From Bacilli bacterium (lineage in GTDB: Bacteria; Bacillota_I; Bacilli_A; RF39; UBA660): a DNA stretch of 52,786 nt. How positions within the stretch are numbered: position 1 is the first letter of the stretch; each line of letters begins with the position of its first letter. Of the stretch, positions 25,328 through 33,156 are shown one piece after another. Both the position numbers and the translations under genes were made by a program. The stretch is from assembly GCA_017541325.1 (NCBI GenBank), contig JAFXZI010000011.1, positions 1 through 52,786 on the forward strand. The letters run 5' to 3'. A model generated the notes under the pieces. That model ran no database searches, was not told the origin of the DNA, and saw only the letters and a list, made by a program, of their open reading frames with translations.

Positions 25328-25352
25328 AAAGAGTTAAACAACTCTTTTTTTT
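25328..25352 (+). terminator. Intrinsic terminator of the 23993-25327 gene
   Basis: GAGTT AAAC AACTC stem extended by A/T pairs, followed by eight T on the plus strand. Confidence 0.8.
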
Positions 25353-25356
25353 AATA

Positions 25357-25433
25357 TGGTGTTCTCGGCGAGATTCGAACTCGCGATCTTTCGCTTAGGA
25401 GGCGACTGCACTATCCTACTGTGCTACGAGAAC
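25357..25433 (-). tRNA. tRNA-Arg (anticodon CCU)
   Basis: A 77-nt cloverleaf on the minus strand. The acceptor GTTCTCG pairs with CGAGAAC, followed by A and an encoded CCA. D stem GCAC/GTGC, anticodon loop CTCCTAA giving CCU (reads AGG), T arm GCGAG-TTCGAAT-CTCGC. The outermost anticodon-stem pair is G-A, a mismatch. The upstream terminator hairpin ends directly at its 5' end, so it may be made by read-through and processing. Confidence 0.93.
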
Positions 25434-25458
25434 ATAAAAAAGAATATTTCTATTCTTT
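25434..25458 (-). terminator. Hairpin after the 25450-25923 gene
   Basis: AAAGAATA/TATTCTTT stem with loop GAAA on the minus strand, then a short T run that leads straight into the tRNA. Either a weak terminator or an RNA-processing site. Confidence 0.6.
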
Positions 25459-25923
25459 ATTATCAAATCTCATTGTACCAATTGGAACATCTTCAATTGT
25501 ACTAGATAAAATAGACAAATAAATATAATTGTCTTTAAATGTTAATTCTCCACTTATCTTTACATCTTCGTTATCAATATCAAAAGATGCCTTATTATCT
25601 ACTAAATCACCAAATTGATTATTATAAATATTATTATCTGATAGTTTTAAATCAAATATAACTGTTGCACCATCTATCTTTATAATAGTAAGTTCATAAT
25701 CAGTTATTATTTCTTCATCATCACCATCTTTAGTCTTCCAAATACCAACATAATCTTCAATAGATTCTTCTTTTACTTCTTCTTTGACATCATAATCATT
25801 ATTCTTCTTATCTACACCTTTTTCAAAGACAAAATAATATCCTAATATTACAACAACAATAATAAATAAGAAAAATATAATCCAATATATACCTTTACTC
25901 TCTTCATTTTCTAAATATTCCAT
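25450..25923 (-). CDS. Single-pass membrane protein, unknown
   Basis: 157 residues. A short acidic N-terminus, one strong helix (about 11-33, IYWIIFFLFIIVVVILGYYF), then a Lys/Glu linker and a beta-rich outer domain (VGIWKTKDGDDE, ELTFKDNYIYLSIL). The VGIWK opening and strand pattern recall small lipocalin-like or META-like domains, without a firm match. It lies 11 bases after the VanY gene and is probably co-transcribed with it. Confidence 0.55.
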   Translation of the reverse strand: MEYLENEESKGIYWIIFFLFIIVVVILGYYFVFEKGVDKKNNDYDVKEEVKEESIEDYVGIWKTKDGDDEEIITDYELTIIKIDGATVIFDLKLSDNNIYNNQFGDLVDNKASFDIDNEDVKISGELTFKDNYIYLSILSSTIEDVPIGTMRFDNKE

Positions 25924-25934
25924 ATATAACTCCT

Positions 25935-27038
25935 TTATTTATCCAAGAACATTGCATAATATTCTTCATAACATAAATTATTTTTATAGATATAAGTTGC
26001 TATATCAACTCCAACATATCTAAAATGCCATGATTCGGTTGATATACCAGTAATATCTACCTTCGTACTAGGATATCTATGAATAAAACCATATTTGTAA
26101 CCATTATTTAATACCCATTTATATTCTTTCGAATTTTTAAAAATAGAATTATGTAGGCTTTTTATATCAACTGCAAGTCCTGTCTCATGTTCAGAAAAGC
26201 CAGGACGAGCAACATATTTTTCATTGTATGCTTTACCATATTGTTTTAAATAATAATCCCATAATCTTTGTTGTCTATCATAATCTCTATATGCGGAATT
26301 AGCCCAAATATCATAACCTTCTTTTTTGGCATCTCTTGCCATGTTTTCAAAAGCATCCGCTGCTTCTTTTGTTAAATATGTCTCTCCATCTGAAAAATCT
26401 TTGGAAATGCTTACTATTTCAGGAACTTCAAACCCATCTTTTAATTTATTAAATTTATTAACTAATATCGTAGTTGAAAATTCATTTACTGTATTAGGAT
26501 CTTGATACCATTCTTTATCAAGGCCTATGTTTACATATAAAACTGTTTTTTGATAATTCCCATTAAAATATTTTAAATATCTTTCATAGTTTTCTTCTTT
26601 AAAATAATCTATTTCTATATATTTTATTATGTCAAATATATATTCTTTAGTTAATCTATCAATAAATTTATCTGATAATTTAGAATATATTATATTAATA
26701 TCATCAACACTATATCCTTTTTCAAGTAGTTTATTTACATTAGCTAAGTAATTATCTTTCTCAATGAAATTAAGTTTCATATAATAATCCATATTCTCTT
26801 TTTTATAATCTTTACTACCATAATATAAATCAGTTAATTTATTATATTCTCTATTCATTAAATAAGAATAATTACCATCTTTATAAACTTTTAAACTAGT
26901 ATCAAAACTATAATTATGCATACATAGTTTATAAATACTTCTAATTGGATAATAAGCAGATACAACAATAACTACTCCAATTAAGACAATTAGAATTCTA
27001 AATGGCCATCTAAGTCTTAATTCTTTTTTGTTTTTCAT
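25935..27038 (-). CDS. Membrane-anchored D-Ala-D-Ala carboxypeptidase, VanY family
   Basis: 367 residues. The N-terminal helix (about 10-32) anchors the enzyme outside. A 150-residue spacer without clear identity precedes the peptidase domain: SAYRDYDRQQRLWDYYL, SEHETGLAVD (zinc His and Asp) and ESWHFRYVG (catalytic Glu and zinc His). It trims the terminal D-Ala from peptidoglycan stem peptides. No vanR/S/H/A/X genes are near, so this is ordinary wall remodelling and does not indicate glycopeptide resistance. A second, shorter VanY homologue is at 45268-45822. Confidence 0.88.
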   Translation of the reverse strand: MKNKKELRLRWPFRILIVLIGVVIVVSAYYPIRSIYKLCMHNYSFDTSLKVYKDGNYSYLMNREYNKLTDLYYGSKDYKKENMDYYMKLNFIEKDNYLANVNKLLEKGYSVDDINIIYSKLSDKFIDRLTKEYIFDIIKYIEIDYFKEENYERYLKYFNGNYQKTVLYVNIGLDKEWYQDPNTVNEFSTTILVNKFNKLKDGFEVPEIVSISKDFSDGETYLTKEAADAFENMARDAKKEGYDIWANSAYRDYDRQQRLWDYYLKQYGKAYNEKYVARPGFSEHETGLAVDIKSLHNSIFKNSKEYKWVLNNGYKYGFIHRYPSTKVDITGISTESWHFRYVGVDIATYIYKNNLCYEEYYAMFLDK

Positions 27039-27097
27039 ATATTCACCTACCTAAATCCTGTATATATAATATATCATAAAACGAATATGTTTCCAAA

Positions 27098-27130
27098 TTA
27101 AAAATAGAATTATATGACAATAATTCTATT
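27098..27130 (-). terminator. Intrinsic terminator after the nucleotidyltransferase-like gene
   Basis: 10-bp AATAGAATTA/TAATTCTATT stem with an 8-base loop, then TTTTTAATTT on the minus strand. Confidence 0.75.
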
Positions 27131-27154
27131 AGTTATACAGTTCAATATTTTATA

Positions 27155-27775
27155 TTAAATACTATTCTTACTTCTTAATCTTTCATAACTAGAAACAGAT
27201 ATATTAGCATTTTCTAGCGAATCTTGAACTCTAGAATATCTATCATAATCTATTCCATTTTCTTTAATAAAATCTATATCTTGTAAATCCTTTTCTCTTT
27301 TATATTGTTCTTTTCCTAAAAGTAACATTTCCATACTTTCACAACGTGTTTTAACTCCATCAACTTCAAAAGGAATTATTACATCTTCTAAATTAGTAAA
27401 AGGAATTGCTTCTGTTCCTGCAAGTTCTTTTTCTGGACTAAAACTTGCACGAGTAAACATATTATTATCAATTGTTATTGGTTCAAATTCAACATAAACT
27501 CCATTAATAAAAGCTTTAACTCCATAATCTTTGTCTAAATCTAGATTTAAAGAATCTAAATCAGGATTATATAAATTATTATCTTGTAATAAAATTCTTA
27601 TTTGATCCATGTAATCTGTATCTACTAAAACATCGATATCAGAGTGATCTCTATTCGATTCTTTACCATGATAAAGATATGGTACTATTCCCCCAAAGAA
27701 ACAGATGTGTTCTCCTATTCCTTCTATACTAAGTATTTTATTTACAACAGATTTAACTCTATCTAAACTAGGCAT
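27155..27775 (-). CDS. Nucleotidyltransferase-fold protein
   Basis: 206 residues. FFGGIVPYLYHGK followed by RDHSDIDVLV is the minimal nucleotidyltransferase GG...DxD pattern, and YVEFEPITID may supply the third acidic strand. The architecture recalls AbiEii or lincosamide/aminoglycoside nucleotidyltransferases, which move NMP to a small molecule, tRNA or protein. No antitoxin-like partner adjoins it and it has its own SD (AAAAGGATG) and terminator. The substrate cannot be told. Confidence 0.65.
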   Translation of the reverse strand: MPSLDRVKSVVNKILSIEGIGEHICFFGGIVPYLYHGKESNRDHSDIDVLVDTDYMDQIRILLQDNNLYNPDLDSLNLDLDKDYGVKAFINGVYVEFEPITIDNNMFTRASFSPEKELAGTEAIPFTNLEDVIIPFEVDGVKTRCESMEMLLLGKEQYKREKDLQDIDFIKENGIDYDRYSRVQDSLENANISVSSYERLRSKNSI

Positions 27776-27878
27776 ATTATCATCATCCTTTTGTATCTAT
27801 ACTAATTTAATTATAACAAATTAAATATTTAAATACATTTATTAAGAAACATTTTACATTTAACTGTAAATAATATAT

Positions 27879-28844
27879 TTATCTTTTTATATCACTATGA
27901 AGTGATTCTTGTTTTCTTTTTTCTAGTTCTATTACTGTAGGAATTCTTAAAAATCTTAAATTCCTTGCATCTATATCATTAGTAATTTTACAATCATTAA
28001 GTGTTAAATCATTAAATCCTTTAGAATATGGTCTTCTTTCTACTGGAACTGGAGTTCCTGAACTATAGTAATAATCAACATCATATTTAAGGCAGTCTCT
28101 ATCGATTAAAACACATCCTACTTCTTGCTCTTCACCAATTAATCTGTCATATAAACTACTCATTACATTAAAGGTTTCTTCTTTTTTTTCTCGATCTAAA
28201 GCAGAAATACATCTTGTAACATGTTCCATTGCTTCTTCTTTATTTCTATTTGATATATTTCCAAATAAAAAACTTAAACTCTCTGGTGTATGATACATCC
28301 AAAATCCATTAGTTAAAGATCCATATGAACTAACACCAGCACCCCATCCCTTATATAAATAATTAAGTTTTTCTTCAGCAGTAGGATCATTCTTTCTTTG
28401 TAATAGTGATGCTTGTTCAATAATTGCATCTTCTTCTTCAGTAAACATTGCATTTTTTCCATACCCAACTAAAACACCTTTTTCTTCAATTTCTTGACAT
28501 ATTCTTGAAGTTGTAAAATGTATTCCAAATCCATGTTTAAGTCTTTCTAATGCAACATCTACATCAATACCAAATCCAGGTAAAATACGTTCTAAAAAAT
28601 CAGGAATAATAGAATTTGAAAACATATCGACAAATTCAGTAATACTCTCTTTATCATCAAATAATTGGCATCCAATTAAGATAGCATTAAATATATTTGC
28701 CGCTACATTTTCCAAATGCTTTTTTGTTGATTCATTATTTGAAGAATCAAGACTAATATGTTCTGTTAATTCAGTATATTTATTTAAGAAGAAATCTCCA
28801 TTTATTAAATCACAAATGTTTTCATAAACTTTATCTTTATCCAT
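27879..28844 (-). CDS. Unknown protein, possibly ADP-ribosyltransferase-like
   Basis: 321 residues, soluble. The middle reads KHGFGIHFTTSRICQEIEEK followed by GVLVGYG, similar to the H..(T/S)...I...G opening of many ART-fold proteins. The second half has VGCVLIDRDCLKYDV, YYYSSGTPVPVERRP and FLRIPTVIELEKR, the kind of strands that follow in such domains. I infer a possible ART-like fold, with low confidence and no proven motif. It is a single-gene unit with an extended -10 (TGATACAAT) and AAGGTG site. Confidence 0.5.
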   Translation of the reverse strand: MDKDKVYENICDLINGDFFLNKYTELTEHISLDSSNNESTKKHLENVAANIFNAILIGCQLFDDKESITEFVDMFSNSIIPDFLERILPGFGIDVDVALERLKHGFGIHFTTSRICQEIEEKGVLVGYGKNAMFTEEEDAIIEQASLLQRKNDPTAEEKLNYLYKGWGAGVSSYGSLTNGFWMYHTPESLSFLFGNISNRNKEEAMEHVTRCISALDREKKEETFNVMSSLYDRLIGEEQEVGCVLIDRDCLKYDVDYYYSSGTPVPVERRPYSKGFNDLTLNDCKITNDIDARNLRFLRIPTVIELEKRKQESLHSDIKR

Positions 28845-28863
28845 ATAACCACACCTTAAATAT

Positions 28864-28872
28864 ATTGTATCA
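28864..28872 (-). promoter_or_regulatory. Extended -10 of the 27879-28844 gene
   Basis: TGATACAAT, about 20 bases before the start codon. Confidence 0.5.
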
Positions 28873-28912
28873 TTTTTTACAATCTATGGTGAACTAATTA
28901 AGTTATAAATAC

Positions 28913-28940
28913 AAAAAACCTTTGATTAAACAAAGGTTTT
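28913..28940 (-). terminator. Intrinsic terminator after the 28940-29491 gene
   Basis: 10-bp AAAACCTTTG/CAAAGGTTTT stem, 6-base loop and T tract. It begins at the stop codon. Confidence 0.85.
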
Positions 28941-29491
28941 TATTGTTGTTTTTGATTTGATAATGTAGCATCTATTTTATCAGTAAAATCTTTTTCTTCA
29001 CTATCATATATTTCTATATTTAATGCTTTAGCTATTTCTCGTATTCTTTTTATAGATGTTCTAAGTAATTCGTGATCTTTTTCTTCTTCTTCATCTAGAC
29101 TTTCTTCATCTAAATATTCTTCAATATATTTAAATGGTAATGCAATACCAACAATATCTGTTGGTGGAATATTACTATCGCATCTCCATTCATCAACTAA
29201 ATTTGTCTCATTACTCGTTGCTTTTCTTGCTTTTATTTCAGGATTAATTATAAGGACAAATTGTCCATCGATCCAACCACCACGAGCTGATTCAAGAGAA
29301 GCGTCGGGACTACTATAATCATATTCTTCATTTTTCTTATATAAACAAACATGTCTTAATTCTTCATCTTCAAAACCACGTGCCGTACTTCTCACAATTA
29401 TTCCCTCTTCAAGCATTTTTACTATAAGATTTGCAGAATAACCAAGAGTTCCATAATATGCTTCTACTCCATGATAATAATATCCACTCAT
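28940..29491 (-). CDS. Unknown protein with ART/KptA-like opening
   Basis: 183 residues. YYYHGVEAYYGTLGYSANLI, then MLEEGIIVRS and RHVCLYKK recall the HG...I...GI...HVxL order seen in ADP-ribosyltransferase and KptA-type folds. QFVLIINPEIKARK is a following strand. The C-terminal third is acidic (EESLDEEEEKDHE) and helical. A fold guess only. It is a single-gene unit with TGATATAAT at 29514-29522. Together with the gene at 27879 it forms a pair of similar-looking orphans. Confidence 0.5.
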   Translation of the reverse strand: MSGYYYHGVEAYYGTLGYSANLIVKMLEEGIIVRSTARGFEDEELRHVCLYKKNEEYDYSSPDASLESARGGWIDGQFVLIINPEIKARKATSNETNLVDEWRCDSNIPPTDIVGIALPFKYIEEYLDEESLDEEEEKDHELLRTSIKRIREIAKALNIEIYDSEEKDFTDKIDATLSNQKQQ

Positions 29492-29513
29492 ATAATCATC
29501 TCTTTCTAAAAAT

Positions 29514-29522
29514 ATTATATCA
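29514..29522 (-). promoter_or_regulatory. Extended -10 of the 28940-29491 gene
   Basis: TGATATAAT, 23 bases before the start codon. Confidence 0.6.
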
Positions 29523-29585
29523 TATAATAAATAAATACTTTATATACCTCCTACATGTTTTTCATTTATTTTTTTATTTTTAGTT

Positions 29586-29748
29586 TATTAATACATGAGT
29601 AATACTTGATTTTCTTTTTATTTAATACATTTATTAATTCTTGTTCTAAATCATTATAAGGTCCACAATTAAAAATAACTTTCTCTACTTTAATTTTTTT
29701 ACTAAATTTACTGATTCTCCCATGTGATTAAAATCTCTATGTGGTGAT
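29586..29748 (-). pseudogene. Decayed fragment of a comEC copy
   Basis: About 163 bases align with 30816-30980 inside comEC, roughly 85% identical by eye over the first 100 bases. Translated on the minus strand, one frame gives HRDFNHMGESVNLVKKLK and then a stop. A frame shifted by one base gives KVIFNCGPYNDLEQELINV, then NKKKIKYYSCIN. ComEC has HGDFDHMGEAINLVNNFK and KVIFNCGSYNDLEKELINV at the same places. A one-base deletion breaks the frame. The surrounding bases do not match, so only a piece of the metallo-beta-lactamase domain (residues ~487-544) survives. Confidence 0.85.
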
Positions 29749-29787
29749 TGTCAAAAAGCAAGTCGAATAACTATCATTATTTGCAAA

Positions 29788-29817
29788 TAAAAAAATTGTC
29801 ATTAGACAACTTTTTTT
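29788..29817 (-). terminator. Terminator after the 29828-30307 gene
   Basis: AAGTTGTC/GACAATTT stem (one G-U pair), loop TAAT, T tract on the minus strand. The plus strand also has seven T. Confidence 0.7.
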
Positions 29818-29827
29818 GTTTTCACCT

Positions 29828-30307
29828 TTATTTAGCATTTCTTTTTTCAGGCTGTTGGCAAAATACATCATCAGTATAAATAGAATTAATCGCATCTTGC
29901 ATTGTATCATATAATATACCAGAATCTCTACTATATGAATGGTTCCAAGCTGCATGTGTTAATTCCCAACCAGCATCTTTCATTGAAAATAGTTTTAACG
30001 CAAAATCAACAAACGCATCATCAGTTATAGAAATACTTGAAATATCAACTCCTGTTTGTTGTGAATAGTATTGTAATATTTTATCAGATTGAGGATATGC
30101 CAATCTCGTAGCAAATTTTGGTTCTTGATCGTCATAACATGGTTCAACAATTACTATTCCTTGTTCTCCAAATACCAATGCTTTAATTGCTCCAACATTA
30201 TCAACTTGTGGAAATACTCTATTCTGAGATTTATCAGCATATAATTGTCTTGCAATTTCTAGCTTTTTTTTACTTTCTTCTATTCTTTTACTGAATAAAC
30301 CATCCAT
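29828..30307 (-). CDS. Hypothetical protein
   Basis: 159 residues, soluble and not recognised. A helical, Lys/Glu-rich start (KRIEESKKKLEIARQLYAD) leads to a domain with ALVFGEQGIVIVEP, TDDAFVDFALKLFSMKDAGW and ELTHAAWNHSYSRDSG. It has a good GGAGG site and its own terminator and lies between comEC and the comEC relic. That position suggests it arrived with the event that copied comEC. Confidence 0.5.
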   Translation of the reverse strand: MDGLFSKRIEESKKKLEIARQLYADKSQNRVFPQVDNVGAIKALVFGEQGIVIVEPCYDDQEPKFATRLAYPQSDKILQYYSQQTGVDISSISITDDAFVDFALKLFSMKDAGWELTHAAWNHSYSRDSGILYDTMQDAINSIYTDDVFCQQPEKRNAK

Positions 30308-30401
30308 ATTATTACCTCCATAGTTATCGTATCACATAATTATGCTTTTTTCTATTCTTTTTATGTAATTCTATATTTTAGTAATTCATATCTAATCCTT
30401 T

Positions 30402-32447
30402 CTATGGACTACATGTTTCTATTTGTAATTTGTTATTCCTAATCTTAAACATAATACTACCATCCTCGTCTGTTCTATATATTTTTGAATCTTTTAAATT
30501 TTCTAATACCTCTTTATTCGGATGCCCATATCTATTATCTTTACCTACACTAATTATGGAATACCTTGGATTAATCTCATCAATAAATTCTTTACCACTA
30601 CTTGTCTTAGATCCATGATGTCCAACTTTTAAAACATCTATATTATTAATATTATAATTCTCTAATATATCTTTTTCTTTATTTATTCCTGCATCTCCCA
30701 TAAACATAAACTTATAACCATCTAGTTTTAAATAAATAACATTACTATTATCATTTTCATTATCATATTTTTTCGTTTGTAAGAAATATAATTTATTATT
30801 ATCAATATTTAATTCTTTAATACATGAATAATACTTAATCTTCTTTTTATCTAATACATTGATTAGTTCTTTTTCTAAATCATTATATGATCCACAATTA
30901 AATATTACTTTTTCTACCTTAAAATTATTAACTAAGTTAATGGCTTCTCCCATGTGATCAAAATCTCCATGTGTAATTATTAAATAATCTATTTTCCTTA
31001 TTCCTAATGACTTTAATAAAGGTATTGTTATATTAGATACAATATCTTTATTATTTCCTCCAGTATCAATTAATACATTATCATTTCCTAATTGAATAAA
31101 GGTAGAATCTCCTTGCCCTACATCTAAAAATATTACTTTTTCACTTTTTATAAAAAAATTATAATTATATGAAAAAATTAATATAGTTCCTAATAATAAT
31201 AAACACTTCTTATTCTTTAAAAAATATAAATATAACAAAACATAATAAAGAATTATAAATAGAATACTTGGTTTAATAAATGTGATATTTGTTTTTATAG
31301 AACTTAACAATGTAGATATATTTTCAAGTAAAGATAATAAAATATATAAAGGATAATCTAATACTTTTATAAATAAAGAAATACAAGATAATGGAAATAT
31401 TATTAAAGATACTAAAGGTACAAATATTAAGTTATAAAATACAGTTAAAATATTTATTTCATAATAATTATATAAAGAAATAGGAATAGATACTAAAAAC
31501 GCTATAAAAGAAGTCATTAATAGTTTATATATATAATTATCCTTCTTATTAATAACATCACTAAATATTATTAAAGAATAAGTTATACTAGCTGAAAATA
31601 TAAATCCAGCATTATAAATAATAAATGGATTAAATAATAAAATAATACTAATTGTAAGTAATAATATATTACTCACCTTTATATTTAAATAATAATATTT
31701 ATTAATGAGTAATAAAATAAAAAATAAACCACTTCTTAAAGCAGATGGAGTAAAACTAACTAAAAAAAGAAATAAGAAAATAAAAATAGAACTAATTATA
31801 TATCTACTTTTTTCTTTAATATTAATTATTTTTAAAATCTTAATTAAAGTACCAGTTAATATAGTTATATGCATACCAGAAACACTAAACAAATGACTAA
31901 TTCCTAATTTTTGATAATTATCTCTTATACTTTTATCTAGATATCTATTATCTCCTAAAATAAATGTATAAAGATATTTTTTAGATTTATAATTATTAAT
32001 TCTTTTATATATAAACTCTTTAATTTTATATAATACATTCTTATTATTTGTAATTAATTCTATTCTTTTTACATAAATAGATCGATATATATTTTTAGAT
32101 TTCATATATTTAGAATAATCAAAAATATTGGGATTAGTTTGCCTAGATATTTTACTTATTTTTCCAGATATTTTTAATTTATTTCCTAATACAAAATAAT
32201 TTTTATATTTTTCAAATTCACTTTCATCTTCTAAAAGTAATATACATTTATACTTATATTTATTCTTTATAATAAAATCCATTTTCAAATTATCATAATG
32301 GTAATCTATTAAAATACCTTCTTCTATATTAGAATCTAACTCTATATTATTTTTTTGATTTATTCTAATAAATAGAATGGTTAAGATAATAAAAAAGATT
32401 AAGTAATAAATACTATTATATAGTAATATTTTCCTTAATCTTAGCAT
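30402..32447 (-). CDS. comEC: ComEC DNA-uptake channel protein
   Basis: Forms the inner-membrane channel for single-stranded DNA during transformation. 681 residues from the ATG at 32447; the TTG at 32462 is rejected because GGAG lies 9 bases before the ATG. The N-terminal OB-like region (about 40-150) is followed by the competence domain with DNYQKLGISHLFSVSGMHI and some ten helices (about 155-430). The C-terminal metallo-beta-lactamase domain has DVGQGDSTF, THGDFDHMGE and GDAG. The frame is intact and full length. It overlaps the end of comEA by 32 bases. A partial decayed copy lies 0.65 kb downstream. Confidence 0.93.
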   Translation of the reverse strand: MLRLRKILLYNSIYYLIFFIILTILFIRINQKNNIELDSNIEEGILIDYHYDNLKMDFIIKNKYKYKCILLLEDESEFEKYKNYFVLGNKLKISGKISKISRQTNPNIFDYSKYMKSKNIYRSIYVKRIELITNNKNVLYKIKEFIYKRINNYKSKKYLYTFILGDNRYLDKSIRDNYQKLGISHLFSVSGMHITILTGTLIKILKIINIKEKSRYIISSIFIFLFLFLVSFTPSALRSGLFFILLLINKYYYLNIKVSNILLLTISIILLFNPFIIYNAGFIFSASITYSLIIFSDVINKKDNYIYKLLMTSFIAFLVSIPISLYNYYEINILTVFYNLIFVPLVSLIIFPLSCISLFIKVLDYPLYILLSLLENISTLLSSIKTNITFIKPSILFIILYYVLLYLYFLKNKKCLLLLGTILIFSYNYNFFIKSEKVIFLDVGQGDSTFIQLGNDNVLIDTGGNNKDIVSNITIPLLKSLGIRKIDYLIITHGDFDHMGEAINLVNNFKVEKVIFNCGSYNDLEKELINVLDKKKIKYYSCIKELNIDNNKLYFLQTKKYDNENDNSNVIYLKLDGYKFMFMGDAGINKEKDILENYNINNIDVLKVGHHGSKTSSGKEFIDEINPRYSIISVGKDNRYGHPNKEVLENLKDSKIYRTDEDGSIMFKIRNNKLQIETCSP

Positions 32448-33120
32448 ACATACTTTCTCCAATTCCTTCTATGTTAGTTATTTCTTCTATACTTTTAAAC
32501 GGGGTTTTACTTCTATATTTAATAATTGCATTTGCTTTTGCTTCACCAATTCCATCTAATGTCATTAATTCTTCTAGGGAAGCTGTATTAATATTTACTA
32601 ATTTATTAGATATAGAATTATTATTACTATTATTGTTATTAATGCATGCATTATTTTTAACTTGATCATTTAAACATAGTTCTTGTTTTTTATTATCTTC
32701 TTCTAGTGTTTTTAAATAATTCTTTACTTCGGTCTTACTATATACTTTTATAACCATACTATCAGTTATCTTTTTACTTAAATTTATTATAGATGTATCA
32801 GCATCACTCATTGGTCCACCAGCAAGATTTATTGCATCTATTACTCTACTATTACAATCTAATTTATATACGCCTTCTTTTTTTACTTTTCCTTTTATAT
32901 CAAAAAAACATTCTTCTTTTTTATCTTCTTTTTCAACTTTTTTATTTTCTGCTTTCTTATCTTGATCTTCTAATATAATTTCTTCTTCTGCTTCTACTTT
33001 ACTTTTAGGCGAAGTAATAATAAATGCAGTTATTCCACCACCTAAAACAATAAGAACTAAAATAAAAGATATAATTCCTTTTTTATTAAAATATATAAAT
33101 TCTTTTAAACTTCTATCCAT
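32416..33120 (-). CDS. comEA: ComEA competence DNA receptor
   Basis: Membrane-anchored DNA-binding protein that feeds ComEC. 234 residues: one helix (about 15-36), a Lys/Glu linker, an SLBB domain (DIKGKVKKEGVYKL, VIDAINLAGGP), a low-complexity Asn/Ser spacer and a C-terminal helix-hairpin-helix domain (NINTASLEELMTLDGIG, ITNIEGIGESMYAKI). The ribosome site GGAGA, 8 bases before the ATG, is the 3' arm of the hairpin at 33121-33144, so it can be hidden in a read-through transcript. Confidence 0.92.
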   Translation of the reverse strand: MDRSLKEFIYFNKKGIISFILVLIVLGGGITAFIITSPKSKVEAEEEIILEDQDKKAENKKVEKEDKKEECFFDIKGKVKKEGVYKLDCNSRVIDAINLAGGPMSDADTSIINLSKKITDSMVIKVYSKTEVKNYLKTLEEDNKKQELCLNDQVKNNACINNNNSNNNSISNKLVNINTASLEELMTLDGIGEAKANAIIKYRSKTPFKSIEEITNIEGIGESMYAKIKENITI

Positions 33121-33144
33121 AAAAAAATCTCCTCTAAGGAGATT
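33121..33144 (-). terminator. ftsW terminator that includes the comEA ribosome site
   Basis: AATCTCC/GGAGATT 7-bp stem with a 5-base loop, then seven T directly before the comEA ATG. The 3' arm is the comEA SD. A weak -10-like TGTAATAAT (33142-33150) would start transcripts in the loop. Confidence 0.75.
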
Positions 33145-33156
33145 ATTACATTTATA

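Larger units (their letters stand above)
29492..29827. other. 336-base gene-free stretch
   Basis: Contains the promoter of the 28940-29491 gene (29514-29522), the comEC relic (29586-29748) and the terminator of the 29828-30307 gene (29788-29817). The short frame over 29737-29955 crosses these and is not a gene. Nothing else is seen. Confidence 0.7.

Noticed and set aside
25935-27038. Vancomycin resistance locus (vanY, vanZ names)
   Set aside because: No vanH, vanA/B, vanX or regulator genes; VanY and VanZ family members are widespread in ordinary genomes.
27155-27775. AbiE-type toxin-antitoxin pair
   Set aside because: The nucleotidyltransferase-like protein has no adjacent antitoxin-like gene; each neighbour is a separate transcription unit.
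29737-29955. 72-codon minus-strand frame
   Set aside because: It crosses a terminator and the 3' part of the 29828-30307 gene in another frame and has no SD.
30334-30345. Short palindrome CATAATTATG upstream of the 29828-30307 gene as terminator or operator
   Set aside because: A 10-base AT palindrome is expected by chance at this base composition and no regulator is adjacent.
31705-31896. Plus-strand open frame inside comEC
   Set aside because: Shadow of AT-rich hydrophobic coding sequence; no ribosome site.
32580-32720. Asn/Ser codon repeats in comEA as a microsatellite or CRISPR-like array
   Set aside because: It is a low-complexity protein linker (NNNNSNNNS) between SLBB and HhH domains with irregular codons.
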